From the NCBI RefSeq assembly GCF_021462225.1, contig NC_061800.1, positions 2,046,001 through 2,110,000 of the forward strand: DNA of 64,000 nt, read 5' to 3'. Shown piece after piece: positions 54,392 to 64,000 of the stretch (positions are counted from its first letter, which is position 1; the number at the start of each line of letters is the position of its first letter). The translations under genes were made by a program, and so were the position numbers. Source of the stretch: Girardinichthys multiradiatus (lineage: Eukaryota > Chordata > Actinopteri > Cyprinodontiformes > Goodeidae). The notes below the pieces were generated by a model. The model was not told where the DNA came from and ran no database searches. It saw only the letters and a program-made list of their open reading frames with translations.

Positions 54392-56136
54392 TGTTGGGAC
54401 CTACAGCCATGGATTTCCACATTAAAACTCCGGTACAGACTTTTCTGGAACTTTTCAAAATAAAGTGCATTAACCTTCTTCCAGCACATCCAGGAAGGTG
54501 GATAAATGCGGACTTCCTGTGGCGCCATTACCCAAAATAAAGTACAACTCCGAAGGGGGAAGGGGGATAGCAGAGGACGTCCCAGTGATGCCACTGCCTG
54601 TAGAAGACCCCCACCCCTCCCACATATCACTCTCTTCCACACCGATGACCATCGGGATAGGAGGGAACAAAGCGCGCTGATGTCTTTTGCTGGCAAAAAG
54701 TAATAAATTCAACTGGATCCAAAGCCATACGATCATCGATCATATGCAAAGTTAAATAGAATGAAATACTGTCTGTGTATCCGGTATTTTAATTCATGAA
54801 CAGGGATAATTAAGGTACAAGCATTGCTGACTGTCTCTCCGAAGCCCCGCAGATGCCCCGGCCAGGACGCAGTCTCTCAGCCTGAAGGAAGACGGCAGAA
54901 AACGCAGCGGACCGGAGGAGCCGCCAGCTCTCCGGAGCTAACGCTATTGTTCACAGAGCGAATGCAGAGGTTAGCTGAAAGCCAACCGCTTGTTGACTGT
55001 GGACGTTTATTCGAACTTCATCGCCCTTGGACAACGTTTACTCACCATGGTCAGAGGTTAGGTTTGGGCAGATTAACAGATAGATTTAGGATGAAATGAT
55101 CTAAACGTTTTCATGTTATGAAGTTTGTTTTGTGGAACTCGGCTATCTTTGTGCTAGCATGCTACCTGTAGCACACAGGCCGGTTTGTGTTCTTTGTATG
55201 TTTTAAAGTTAAGATAAACTTTATTTAAAGGGTGGTTTTAACCAGAACATTGCTCATAGCGCGGTCCGCGCTTATGCATTTTAACCCTTTTATTAACCTG
55301 GTATTTTAAAGGTATGTGTTGATTTTGGTGCTAAGCTATTAGCTTCTTTGTTAGCCCAACAGCCAGCCGGTAAGAACACGTGGCAGCACTAAGTAAACAC
55401 CATTAAGCCCATTTCTCCAGAAAGATTTGGCTCTTTTCCAAAATACCCCTTTTATAATCTTTCTTCGAATATTATTTCAACAACTAAAGGCAGCTAATTA
55501 GACACCGATGTGAAATGGTCATCCAGAAGGTTGGTTTTATTCAGTAGATCATTATTTAAAACATGATTTTATTAAAATAATATTTCATCTGATCTTGCGT
55601 TGTGAAGGGTGGTCTAACGTTTGCTGATTATTGCCTAAGTTAGTTCCAAGACTAACTTAACTTCCCTTCTTCAAGATAATCCTTGGTTCTCAAACATAAA
55701 CATTGCATGGTAATGTTGCATCACTCTTTTTGGTCATGATTTCCAGTCATCTTTAATCAACTTGTTGATATTGTACATAGCCCATTAGTGTTCATTATTC
55801 TTTCATTCTGCTTGGTAGTTTAGTTGAATTGTTTTAGCATAGTAAAGAGTTTGTTGATTGAAATATGTTTGACTTTGAGTTGACTTATTTTTGTTAATAA
55901 ATTCTTGTATTTTAAGAAATTGTGTGAATTCATTCCATATATGTGCAGAGTTTATGCTGTTCAATAATGCCAGAGCTTGTCTCACACCTTTCTATTCTGT
56001 CCTAATACCATCGCCTTATTGGGCTGGTATTCACAGGACAATCCTTAACAGACCGAAATATTATTTGATAAAATATTAAAATATTAATATTAAAATATTA
56101 ATATTAAATAATATTCTCAGATTCATATTTACAACA
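54392..56136 (+). mobile_element. Solo LTR, copy 3 (1,745 bp)
   Basis: Begins TGTTGGGACC and ends TTTACAACA. The target duplication AATG is perfect (54388-54391 and 56137-56140). Compared with copy 2 it has a rearranged stretch at about 54500-54600 and a deletion near 55380. It has the clearest termini of the three. Confidence 0.88.
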
Positions 56137-56140
56137 AATG

Positions 56141-56937
56141 AAAGATACTTCCACAAAAACGAGTGCTTAAACCATCTAACCTATTTAAATGAAATAAAAT
56201 ATGTTATAGGTGAAGGTGGCAACTGTGACATCCCACCACCTGGAGGCCTGCGGAATGCCCAGACTGATGGTCTGCGGTGGCAGTTTATCTGTGAATAAAT
56301 CTGCTGTGCTCACATGCAGCAATTCAGACAATGATACAGGTTATTCATGACACCCTGGCTGAAATCGGCTCCTCCAGTTTGGTTTGTTTTTATTCGTATA
56401 TATGCCATTGTGAAAACATTAGCGTCAGCTTACCCTGCGCTGTCTGGCCCGCCTTGTTTTCTCAAGCTGAAGGAGCTGCAAGAACAGGAATCTCGTGCAG
56501 ATATCTGCTATCTTTTTACTTGCCACATTTGCAGCTACCACAGCATTTTCTCTCAGCGCCTATGTTCTTGGAATCTCAGAGGAATCCCAATTAAGCAAAT
56601 AAACAGCAAAACCATAGACTCCATGTCTTCCACAGCTATCCCTTTTTGTTCTTGTGTCTCAGAAAAATGACAACATGTGTTTTTGGTCACACGGTTATGC
56701 AGCATAATGCGTGTATGTTTTGTTACAGAGTCTATGGAAACTCAACAGGTTTTGTACTAGGTTAAGCAAGACCGAGTGGAGTTGAACTGCACGGGGCCAA
56801 ATCAAGCCAGTGGAAAAGGGCAATACTTGTTAGGTTGATTAATGATGGGTGGTTAAATTTGGTGAAAGTATTGGTTCTGGTCCATCAAACAACAGATCTA
56901 AATTGATATGTTCTGTTCATCCAAATACTCATGTTTA
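56141..56937. other. No gene seen
   Basis: Unassigned non-coding DNA between the solo LTR and a Tc1 element. Frames at 56331-56670 are not recognisable. Confidence 0.35.
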
Positions 56938-57618
56938 TACACTCACCAGCCACTTTCCAGCGAATCTCCTGTTTCAACACATCCCAAAGGTGCTCTATTG
57001 GATTGAGATCTGGTGACTGTGGAGGCCATTTGAGTACAGTGAACTCTTTGTCATGTTCAAGAAACCAGTCTGAGATGATTCGTGCTTTATGACATGGCGT
57101 GTTATCTTGGTGGAAGTAACCATCAGAAGATGGGTACACTGTGGTCATAAAGGGATGGACATGGTCAGCAACAATACACAGGTAGGCTGTGGCGTTGACA
57201 GGTTTGCTCAATTGGTACTAAGGGGCCCAAAAAGCGGCAAGAAAATATCCCCCACACGATTACACCACCACCACCAGCCTGAACCGTTGATGCAAGGCAG
57301 GATGGATCCATGCTTTCATGTTGTTGACGCCAAATTCTGACCCTACCATCTGAATGTCGCAGCAGAAATCGAGACTCATCAGACCAGGCAACGTTTTTAC
57401 AATCTTCTAATTTCCAATTTTGGTGAGCCTCTGCCAATTGTAGCCTCAGTTTCCCGCTCTTAGCTGACAGGAGTGGCACCCGGTGTGGTCTTCTGCTGCT
57501 TTAGCCCATACGCCTAAAGGTTCAGCGTGTTGTTTGTTCAAAGATGCTCTTCAGCATGCCTTGGTTGTAACGAGTAGTTATTTGAGTTACTGTTGCCTTT
57601 CTATCAGCTCACAATCTG

Positions 57619-57626
57619 TGTTGTGC

Positions 57627-57705
<79 letters not shown>

Positions 57706-58318
57706 TGTGTGTGTGTGTGTGTTTCTTCCTGCCTTCCCGTAGACGCTTGGCTGGTGGGCGTGGTGTGCAGACGCTGTATCCAATTTTGGCTGGAGCATTT
57801 TTAAGGAGCTGCAGGACAAGCATTCTTTGCCTGATGTTCCATGTTGAGTGGTAACTCATGCCTCCGAGATGCCAGTTTCCAAGTTCATGGTTGAAACTTT
57901 GTAAGTCTTTGTACAAACATTGCAGCAACCTAAGCTTGTGTTTTTTGCTGCTCTCAGGTCGTGTGGATCACAACTCCGGATTCACTTCCTTCACCTTCGG
58001 ACAGAAAAACCCTGGAACCCAGCTACCAGTGGCCTCTGCAAGCTCCAACTATCCTCCAGCCTGCCCGCTCTCCAACTTTACTGGAAGCACACCTTCTGAC
58101 CCTCCGGATCGCTGCCTACGGATTGTGCCCCAAGAACCCCCCCTTTAGACCATCTACCTGGAGATCACAAGCCCGAGAGTCTGGACTAGACGACCAGAGA
58201 ACATCCTTTGGGAGAATTAAAAGGACAGTTTTGCCTCTTGAGATAATTAAACTTTTGAAACTTACCTGTGTCCTAGAGGCATTCTGCATGTGGGTCAGGA
58301 AGATCGGTTCTAATATGA
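57619..58318. mobile_element. ~700 bp insertion inside the Tc1 (LTR-like)
   Basis: It interrupts the Tc1 between CTTTCTATCAGCTC and GAACCAGTCTGGCC. The right part ends AATTAAACTTTTGAAACTTACCTGTGTCC, then GGTTCTAATATGACA, resembling the 3' end of a teleost LTR retrotransposon. No target duplication or clear TG start was found, so it may be a truncated LTR or a compound insertion. A long (TG)n run forms its left part. Confidence 0.5.
57631..57722. repeat. (TG)n microsatellite, ~90 bp
   Basis: About 45 GT dinucleotides, with one GTAT interruption at about 57698. Likely polymorphic. Confidence 0.97.
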
Positions 58319-58669
58319 CAGAACCAGTCTGGCCATTCTCCTCTGACCTCTGGCATCAACAAGGCATTTGCACCCACAGAACTGCCGCTCACTGGATAAT
58401 TTCTCTTTTTCGGACCATTCACCGTAAAGCCTAGAGGTGGTAGTGCGTGAAAATCCCAGTAGATCAGCAGTTTCTGAAATACTCAGGCAAGCCCGTCTGT
58501 CACCAACAACCATGCCACATTCTGCTTCTCAGTTTGAACTGCAGCAGATCGTTTTGACCATGTCTACATGTCTAAATGCACTGAGTTGCTGCCATGTGAT
58601 TGGCTGATTAGAAATTTGCGTTAACGAGCAGTTGGACAGGTGTACCTAATAAAGTGGCCGGTGAGTGCA

Positions 58670-61380
58670 TATAGCAGGGAATCTTAAACTTTTGTTAGTG
58701 TGACTTATATTTGATTCACACTTGTAATATTAATAACTTGCGCCTTTGTTGGCTTTATTAGCATTGCTCTTATTTGTACCACAACAAAAGATTTAAATTA
58801 TCTGTTCAAATTTCATTGCCTACCTGTTTTTGTGGGGACTGCAATAAACTGAGAAAGTATCCAGGGAGTAGCATGCTGATTTATTATAATATCAAGCTGG
58901 GCCATTTTCTGAATGTACTAATATTTTACGATTTGATCCTTTTTTCTGTTTTTATATTGATGTACTTCATGTTAAAAATGTCAGTGGGGGGTTGCAGTGG
59001 TGTAGAGGGGGTGGTGTTCGGTTGTACCAGTAACAGAAGCAGATGGAGCACTCCTCCTCATTTGAATGTGAAAGCATTCTTTCAACAGCATATCTCCCCT
59101 GGCAGTGTGTCTTCAATCTGTCCCATTTGGTGCTGTGACCTCTCCGAGGCAGACTAGGGTCAGTAATTGAACTCAGCATTACGTCTGTTGTCAGTCAAGC
59201 CTGTACTATTTCCCTTCCACTTATGAGGGCACCAGCACTCTTAACAATAATCTAATTTGGAACTACTAAACCCTGTAGCCTTAAGTGGGATAAGCTTTTT
59301 TTATAGTCATGTTATTGGAGACTATGGAGGCTGGAGGTTAAGAAATGTAGGTGGGTAGAAGTAAATGAGACAAGCTACATTCATTTAATGATAAGGGCTT
59401 CACACAGACAAGAATATTATGTCTGTTAAAGTCATAAGGAAGGAAGGTGACTGTTTTCACTTTATCAGTTATGATTACCTCATTAGAAAAGAAAATCATC
59501 TGGATGAAGTGCATTATGTTTTCTTTATTACACATAGGTTTTTTTACTAAAGCTACATAAATACTTAAGTGACACAATATTTGAAGAACTGTACAAAGTA
59601 TCACTAAACAATCATATAAGGTTAATTTCTGTCTGTCTATAACTTCTTTACACAGCAGACTCCTATTTAAGACTACAGAGATAAGAACAGTTTATACAAA
59701 GGCTTTAAAACATTTTAATGAAACAGGTAAGCAGTGGTTAGATGTGGAAGCTGGAGATTGGAAGTATCAAAATACTATACTAAATGCTAAATAATTAAAT
59801 ACTTAACCTAATGACCTAAATGTGTTACAGGTAACAAATAAATTTCAAAAACCAAAAGATACTGAGCAATTCTAAACACATCCATTCATCCATCTGGAAT
59901 TGGGTCAAGGAGGGAAATCTAGACATCCCTCTCCCCACTGACATGGTGTATCGCATTCTGGGGGCTCCCAAGTCTGTCCAGGCTAGAAGGGATGCATAGA
60001 CCTGGCTAACTCTGGTACAAAACAGTACAAAAAGCACCTTTCTTTTTGCAGCACCCCCACATGTCTTGAATCATTACAAACTAGATTTAACTAGGCATAA
60101 CTCGTCTGTCTACCACCTTCTCCAGTGATGTAGTTTGCATGCGTAGCTCATGCATTGCGATTTGGTGTGCAAATTACAGTCTGCTAGCTGCTAGCTTGTG
60201 CTCTGCTCTGTTAGCTCCCAGTGTTGTGTCATTTCTGGATAATCGATCACTTACAATGGCACCAAAGAGGATAACTGGAACATTTAGCGGAGCAGTGACA
60301 TGAAAATGGTACATACCATACAACTTTGTCGATAAGGATGATGAAGGTTAGCTTCAGAACATGTATATGTTGTGTAGTAAATCTGTAAACAATAATCACC
60401 CACCCCTGCCCCAGAACAAAGAAGCAGCATGTTTGTTTATGTGGGAGTGATTCAACGCTTGTTCATTTTGAGTTTGATTCAGAATCTGAGTCACTATCAA
60501 ATTTATTAGCCAAGTTTGTGTCACAAACAAGGAATCTGAATTATATTTTCACAACCACAACATGTAAAAACATTTAAAGGGATAAAAATAAGGAAAAATA
60601 CGGACGATGAGGTGAACAAGGGTGAGTGAAATGGGGGGGGTATGGGGGGTGCAGGTCATCATCAGTTATACAGTTTTTCATTGATTATTCTTTTTTTTAC
60701 GCATTCGTATACATAGTTTTACAAATAATATTATTTTTGTGCATTGGTTTGCATAGCTTTTCATGGATTATTCTTTTTTTTAAATAAAATTCCTCTAGTT
60801 GGAGACAAAAGGATACAATTTAGTTCAATTTATTTTCATTATATTGATTTTATGCTGTGCACAATGGGACATTTTGATAGATGCTACACAGGGTAATTGT
60901 CATGACAAAAGGCTATGTAATATGCAGGAGTCCTACAATGGAAATCCGCGCTTTTATTAGACCAGATTCATTTTTATGAGATGAAAAACACTTTTGGCAC
61001 AGTTTTGGCACATTTGGCCAAAATCCCATCTCCGCCCAGCACATTGCCCACTAAATCGTTTGTGGAACAAATATGCTTCAACTGATTAAATTTGCTGCTG
61101 TATAGTCAAGATGATTGTCAAGATAAATACAACCTGAAGCTTCTCCTTGGATTTCAAAGGGATTTTCATGGTGTTTTGCAATGTTTTTATTTAAAGATTT
61201 TTGGTGAGGCTCCAAAAAATTTTGTTGTTCTTTGTTTAATCACAAATAAATCAGACATAGTAAGAGTTGCAATAGTGGTTTTACTGAAAAATTTTCTTGT
61301 ATGTCTTACATAGATACCACATGTTTGCATTTAGACTTTATAACTGTGGAGTCATACTTAATTCATTTCAGTTATGTAAT
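58670..61380. other. Unannotated DNA with degraded LINE tails
   Basis: At 60474-60545 the minus strand is a degraded copy of the LINE 3' tail seen at 51215-51290 (GATTCAGAATCTGAGTCACT, then ACAAACAAGGAATCTGA). At 59890-60015 GGGAAATCTAGACATCCCTC and following bases faintly resemble an RTE/Rex3-type LINE (weak). No gene is recognised. Confidence 0.35.
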
Positions 61381-61388
61381 TTCAGTTG

Positions 61389-61664
61389 GACCCCTCCTTG
61401 AACCGCCACCTTAACGTGGTGGAGGGGTTTGAGTGCTCGAATGATCCTAGAGGCTATGTTGTCTAGGCTTTAAATACCCCTGGTAGGGTCTCCCATGGCA
61501 AACAGGCTCTCGGTGACGGGTCAGACAAAGAGCGGTTCAAGAACCCCTCATGATGACTACAAAATCGAGGCACGTGACGTCGCCCGGTACGGCGGAGCCG
61601 GGGTCTCACCCTGAAGCCCAGGAACTGCCCAGGAGGTGTCCTAACCTGATGCCTCAGCCACATT
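61389..61664 (+). repeat. LINE 5'UTR-like conserved block
   Basis: CCACCTTAACGTGGTGGAGG (a natural hairpin), then GGTAGGGTCTCCCATGGCAA and CAGACAAAGAGCGGTTCAAG, is a GC-rich block that recurs widely in teleost genomes as the 5' region of a LINE, possibly RTE type (recollection). No ORF follows; other repeat DNA takes over at about 61670. Confidence 0.5.
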
Positions 61665-61689
61665 GTTGGAAAAATGTATAAAAATTATC

Positions 61690-61850
61690 ATTGTTTAGTT
61701 TAAACAAGGTTTATGTTTGACTTTCAACTATAGTGAAGATGATTCCTGTGATTGGTTTTAGTGTGGACAAAGGGAGCAGAAAGTTAAAGAATGTGGTCTG
61801 GAGTGGATCACTCTCTGGACATGACATACTCATACCATATATGGGAATGA
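61690..61850 (+). repeat. Unidentified repeat shared with 12397-12561
   Basis: About 85-90% identical by eye to the minus strand of 12397-12561, sharing ATTGTTTAGTTTAAACAAGG and CTCTGGACATGACAT. At the other locus it joins the truncated LINE and the Tc1; here it joins the LINE 5'UTR-like block. Confidence 0.6.
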
Positions 61851-61889
61851 CTACTTTTTATGTTGAAATCTTTGGAAGAATTGACCTTT

Positions 61890-63215
61890 CGCAAAAGCCC
61901 CGCCCCCTTAGTTACTGTTACTATGCCCATCAAGCTTTCTGTAGCCGACGGAGTGATCACTCCAACCAGTCAGCATCGAGTCGGCATTTCCTCTTCAGCC
62001 AATCACCATCCAAGGCTCCGCCTTGATGGCCCCTTTTCCCTCGTCTCAGCTCTGGGCAAGTGGAAAGTGCTTTAAGAACTCCTCCAATCCTCCTACTAAG
62101 CATTGCCTTGCCTCCACTTTGGCTACTGCCGCCACGTCGTCTGGCTTCTTCAGCGGTTTCTCCTTCGATCTTCCTCCCACCCTCAAGGCTTTGATGTTTT
62201 CTTCTACTCCAGCCATCCCACAATCTTTCTTGCTTCATTCATCTCCTCCATGGATTCTCTCCAGTGCTCCATATCATCTTTTACTCAGCTTTTCTGGGAG
62301 TTCGCCTTCAACTCTGCCACATCAGCACTTCCTCTTCTCTGGTCGGCCGATGTTCAACCCGCTCCTCGGCCCCTCCCACTGACATTCACCCTCCGTACGC
62401 CTGTCCTGGTTCATCTCTAAGGGTGAGATGTATCACTTCATTTTCTCTTCTCTACTCCTCATTCATATGCCCTTCAAGCACGCTACATTTCCCATACCTC
62501 TTTTACATTCAGGTAGATCATATACTCCCATGCATTCTAACACCTCACTCTGGCTCCACTCCAGATCCTGCAGAGGCAGCTATTTAATCTGTTTTCTCTC
62601 ATTTTACCATCTCCTGAGGTTGACCACTGTGTCGCTTCCCCTGATGGCTTTACTGCTGTGTTTAAATCATCTGGTCCCCGCCTTACTACTTTTGGCAGGC
62701 GTGTGGCTGCCTTTAAGCATTTCAGAGACATCTTCTGCTCAGTTAACCTGAGCATAGAATAAACTCGATGCCTATCCGTCCCTTATCGTAGACCTACATT
62801 TCAAACATGGCATCCCAATTTTTCTATCAATATCACAAATCCTTCTCCGCCAAAGCTGCATCCACCCTCACTCAATCAGGAGTCTGCCTAGACTGGTCCT
62901 TTCTCGCCACTGAAATCTTATCATGACGCAAGCCACCTCCTGATTCCTGCAACTCAGTCGGCCATCAGAGCGCTCTTTGTTTTTCTCTTCCTTCCTTACA
63001 AAACTCTTGCCCGGCCAAAGTCAAACTTTTGGCTTTGCACTCCAGTCTCCTTACGAACTGGAACAATATCTCCTTCTTTTACGCTGATGTCCCTTTCTCG
63101 GCTGACTCATTTCAGTTTTTTACAGTTTGTAGTCCCCGGTCTAAAAGATTGTCTTTCAAACAAATGGTTCACAATCCTTTGTTGCGATGCCTTGCATGTG
63201 AATACATCATAAGAG
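61890..63215 (+). pseudogene. Possible DIRS/Ngaro-like gag relic
   Basis: Pyrimidine-rich, C-rich coding-like DNA with several overlapping frames and many stops. The frame near 62808 (MASQFFYQYHKSFSAKAAST) resembles, from memory, the C-terminal gag-like domain of teleost DIRS/Ngaro retroelements, and VGHQSALCFSLPS in another frame could be its Cys/His knuckle remnant. Weak; no tyrosine recombinase or RT is present. Confidence 0.3.
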
Positions 63216-63228
63216 CAAAACAAATATA

Positions 63229-64000
63229 CACTGCTCAAAAAAATAAAGGGAACACTCAAATACATCCTAGACCTGAATGAATGAAATATTCTGATTGAAT
63301 ACTTTGTTCTGTACAAAGTTGAATGTGCTGACAACACAATCACACAAAAATCATCAATGGAAATCAAATGTATTAACCAATGGAGGCCTGGATTTGGAGT
63401 CACACACAAAATTAAAGTGGAAAAACACACTACAGGCTGATCCAACTTTGATGTAATGTCTTTAAAACAAGTCAAAATGAGGCTCAGTATTGTGTGTGGC
63501 CTCCACGTGCCTCTATGACCTCCCTACAATGCCTGGTCATGCTCTTGATGAGACAGCGGATGGGCTCCTGAGGGATCTCCTCCCAGACCTGGACTAAAAC
63601 ATCCAACTCCTGGACAGTCTGTAGTGCAACATGACGTTGGTGGATGTAGCGAGATATGATGTCCCAGATGTGCTCAATAAGATTCAGGTCTGGGGAACGG
63701 GTGGGCCAGTCCATAGCTTCAATTTCTTCATCTTGCAGGAACTGCTGACACACTCCAGCCACATGAGGTCTAGCATTGTCCTGCATTAGGAGGAACCCAG
63801 GGCCAACCGCACCAGCATATGGTCTCACAAGGGGTCTGAGGATCTCATCTCGGTACCTAATGGCAATCAGGCTACCTCTGACAAGCACATGGAGGGTCGT
63901 GCAGCCCTCCAAAGAAATGCCACCCCACACCATTACTGACCCACTGCCAAGCCGGTCATGCTGAAGGATGTTGCAGGCAGCAGATCGCTCTCCACGGGGT
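63229..64000 (-). mobile_element. Tc1-like transposon, DD34E, cut by window edge
   Basis: The 3' TIR begins CACTGCTCAAAAAAATAAAG at 63229 with TA at 63227-63228. The element continues off the right edge, so its 5' TIR is not seen. Confidence 0.9.
63484..64000 (-). CDS. Tc1 transposase C-terminal part (partial)
   Basis: Frame open from the window edge to a TGA at 63484-63486, about 171 codons. It holds the catalytic core after the first Asp: SVMVWGGISLEGCTTLHV, the second Asp in LMQDNARPH, and the Glu in DLNLIEHIWD with 34 residues between. No lesion is visible in this part; activity cannot be judged without the N-terminus. Confidence 0.88.
   Translation of the reverse strand, partial: PRGERSAACNILQHDRLGSGSVMVWGGISLEGCTTLHVLVRGSLIAIRYRDEILRPLVRPYAGAVGPGFLLMQDNARPHVAGVCQQFLQDEEIEAMDWPTRSPDLNLIEHIWDIISRYIHQRHVALQTVQELDVLVQVWEEIPQEPIRCLIKSMTRHCREVIEARGGHTQY

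Larger units (their letters stand above)
56940..58667 (-). mobile_element. Tc1-like transposon, DD36E class, with insertion
   Basis: The 5' end (minus orientation) is CACTCACCGGCCACTTTATT near 58667 and the 3' end CACTCACCAGCC at 56940; TA precedes the latter (56938-56939). The transposase N-terminal HTH (58513-58330) contains LSISETADLLGFSRTT. The catalytic part (57479-56960) has [15 protein letters not shown] and NPIEHLWD, with 36 residues between second Asp and Glu. A frameshift lies near 57200, and about 230 bp of the usual 3' non-coding region are missing. The coding sequence is split at 57618/58319 by a foreign segment. Confidence 0.88.

Noticed and set aside
57483..57928. Frames encoding Cys-Val or Thr-His repeats
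   Set aside because: Translations of the (TG)n microsatellite.

Overview
The window is about 64 kb of teleost fish DNA, probably from an acanthomorph. The evidence is a vertebrate engrailed-1 homeobox exon surrounded by Tc1 elements in several catalytic-spacing classes, CR1/L2/Rex1-type LINEs, a PIF/Harbinger transposase, retroviral pol/env, a Ty3/gypsy fragment and a Polinton (Maverick). Introns, splice sites, SINE tails and microsatellites exclude a prokaryote. The only clearly intact host coding sequence is en1 exon 2. Nearly everything else is mobile DNA, most of it broken and much of it nested.

Layout. 1-5.4 kb: the end of the en1 intron, holding a 2 kb long-inverted-repeat element bounded by TA, then en1 exon 2 and 3'UTR, then a second long inverted repeat. 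5.4-10.4 kb: a three-layer nest, with a Tc1 (DD34E) inside a minus-strand LINE that sits directly behind the env gene of a minus-strand retrovirus-like pol-env remnant. 10.4-17.9 kb: two opposed ~0.9 kb repeats enclosing a DD38E Tc1 relic, a second minus-strand LINE, and the LTR, tRNA-Tyr primer site, structured leader and gag start of another endogenous retrovirus. 18-20.6 kb: unrecognised relic DNA. 20.6-22.4, 34.6-36.4 and 54.4-56.1 kb: three copies of one ~1.8 kb solo LTR in the same orientation, each with its own perfect 4-bp target duplication. 24.4-28.6 kb: a Harbinger pseudogene, then a gypsy fragment joined to a Rex1-like LINE fragment. 29-38.6 kb: mostly unannotatable, with SINE and L2 pieces.

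The most interesting part is 38.7-51.9 kb, a decayed Polinton/adintovirus-like element. On the plus strand it has a repeated CCAAT/GGGGTGTGT promoter array, three unrecognised accessory reading frames, an integrase with chromodomain, a penton-like protein, a basic core-like protein and the first ~87 residues of the double-jelly-roll major capsid protein. On the minus strand lies the N-terminal part of protein-primed DNA polymerase B, preceded by a spliced gene with at least six exons whose five visible introns are all in phase 1. The rest of the capsid gene, the ATPase, the protease and the catalytic polymerase are missing. Their place is taken by a multi-exon SANT/Myb-like pseudogene and a ~20-bp minisatellite. 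A full-length LINE has landed inside an exon of the spliced gene, two bases from its splice acceptor. A further LTR with a tRNA-His-type primer site closes the right side.

56-64 kb: a DD36E Tc1 split by a ~700 bp insertion, unannotated DNA, a LINE 5'UTR-like block, a possible DIRS/Ngaro-like relic, and a DD34E Tc1 running off the right edge. Nothing viral here appears functional: every polymerase, integrase, env and capsid frame that is long enough to judge carries stops, shifts or truncations.
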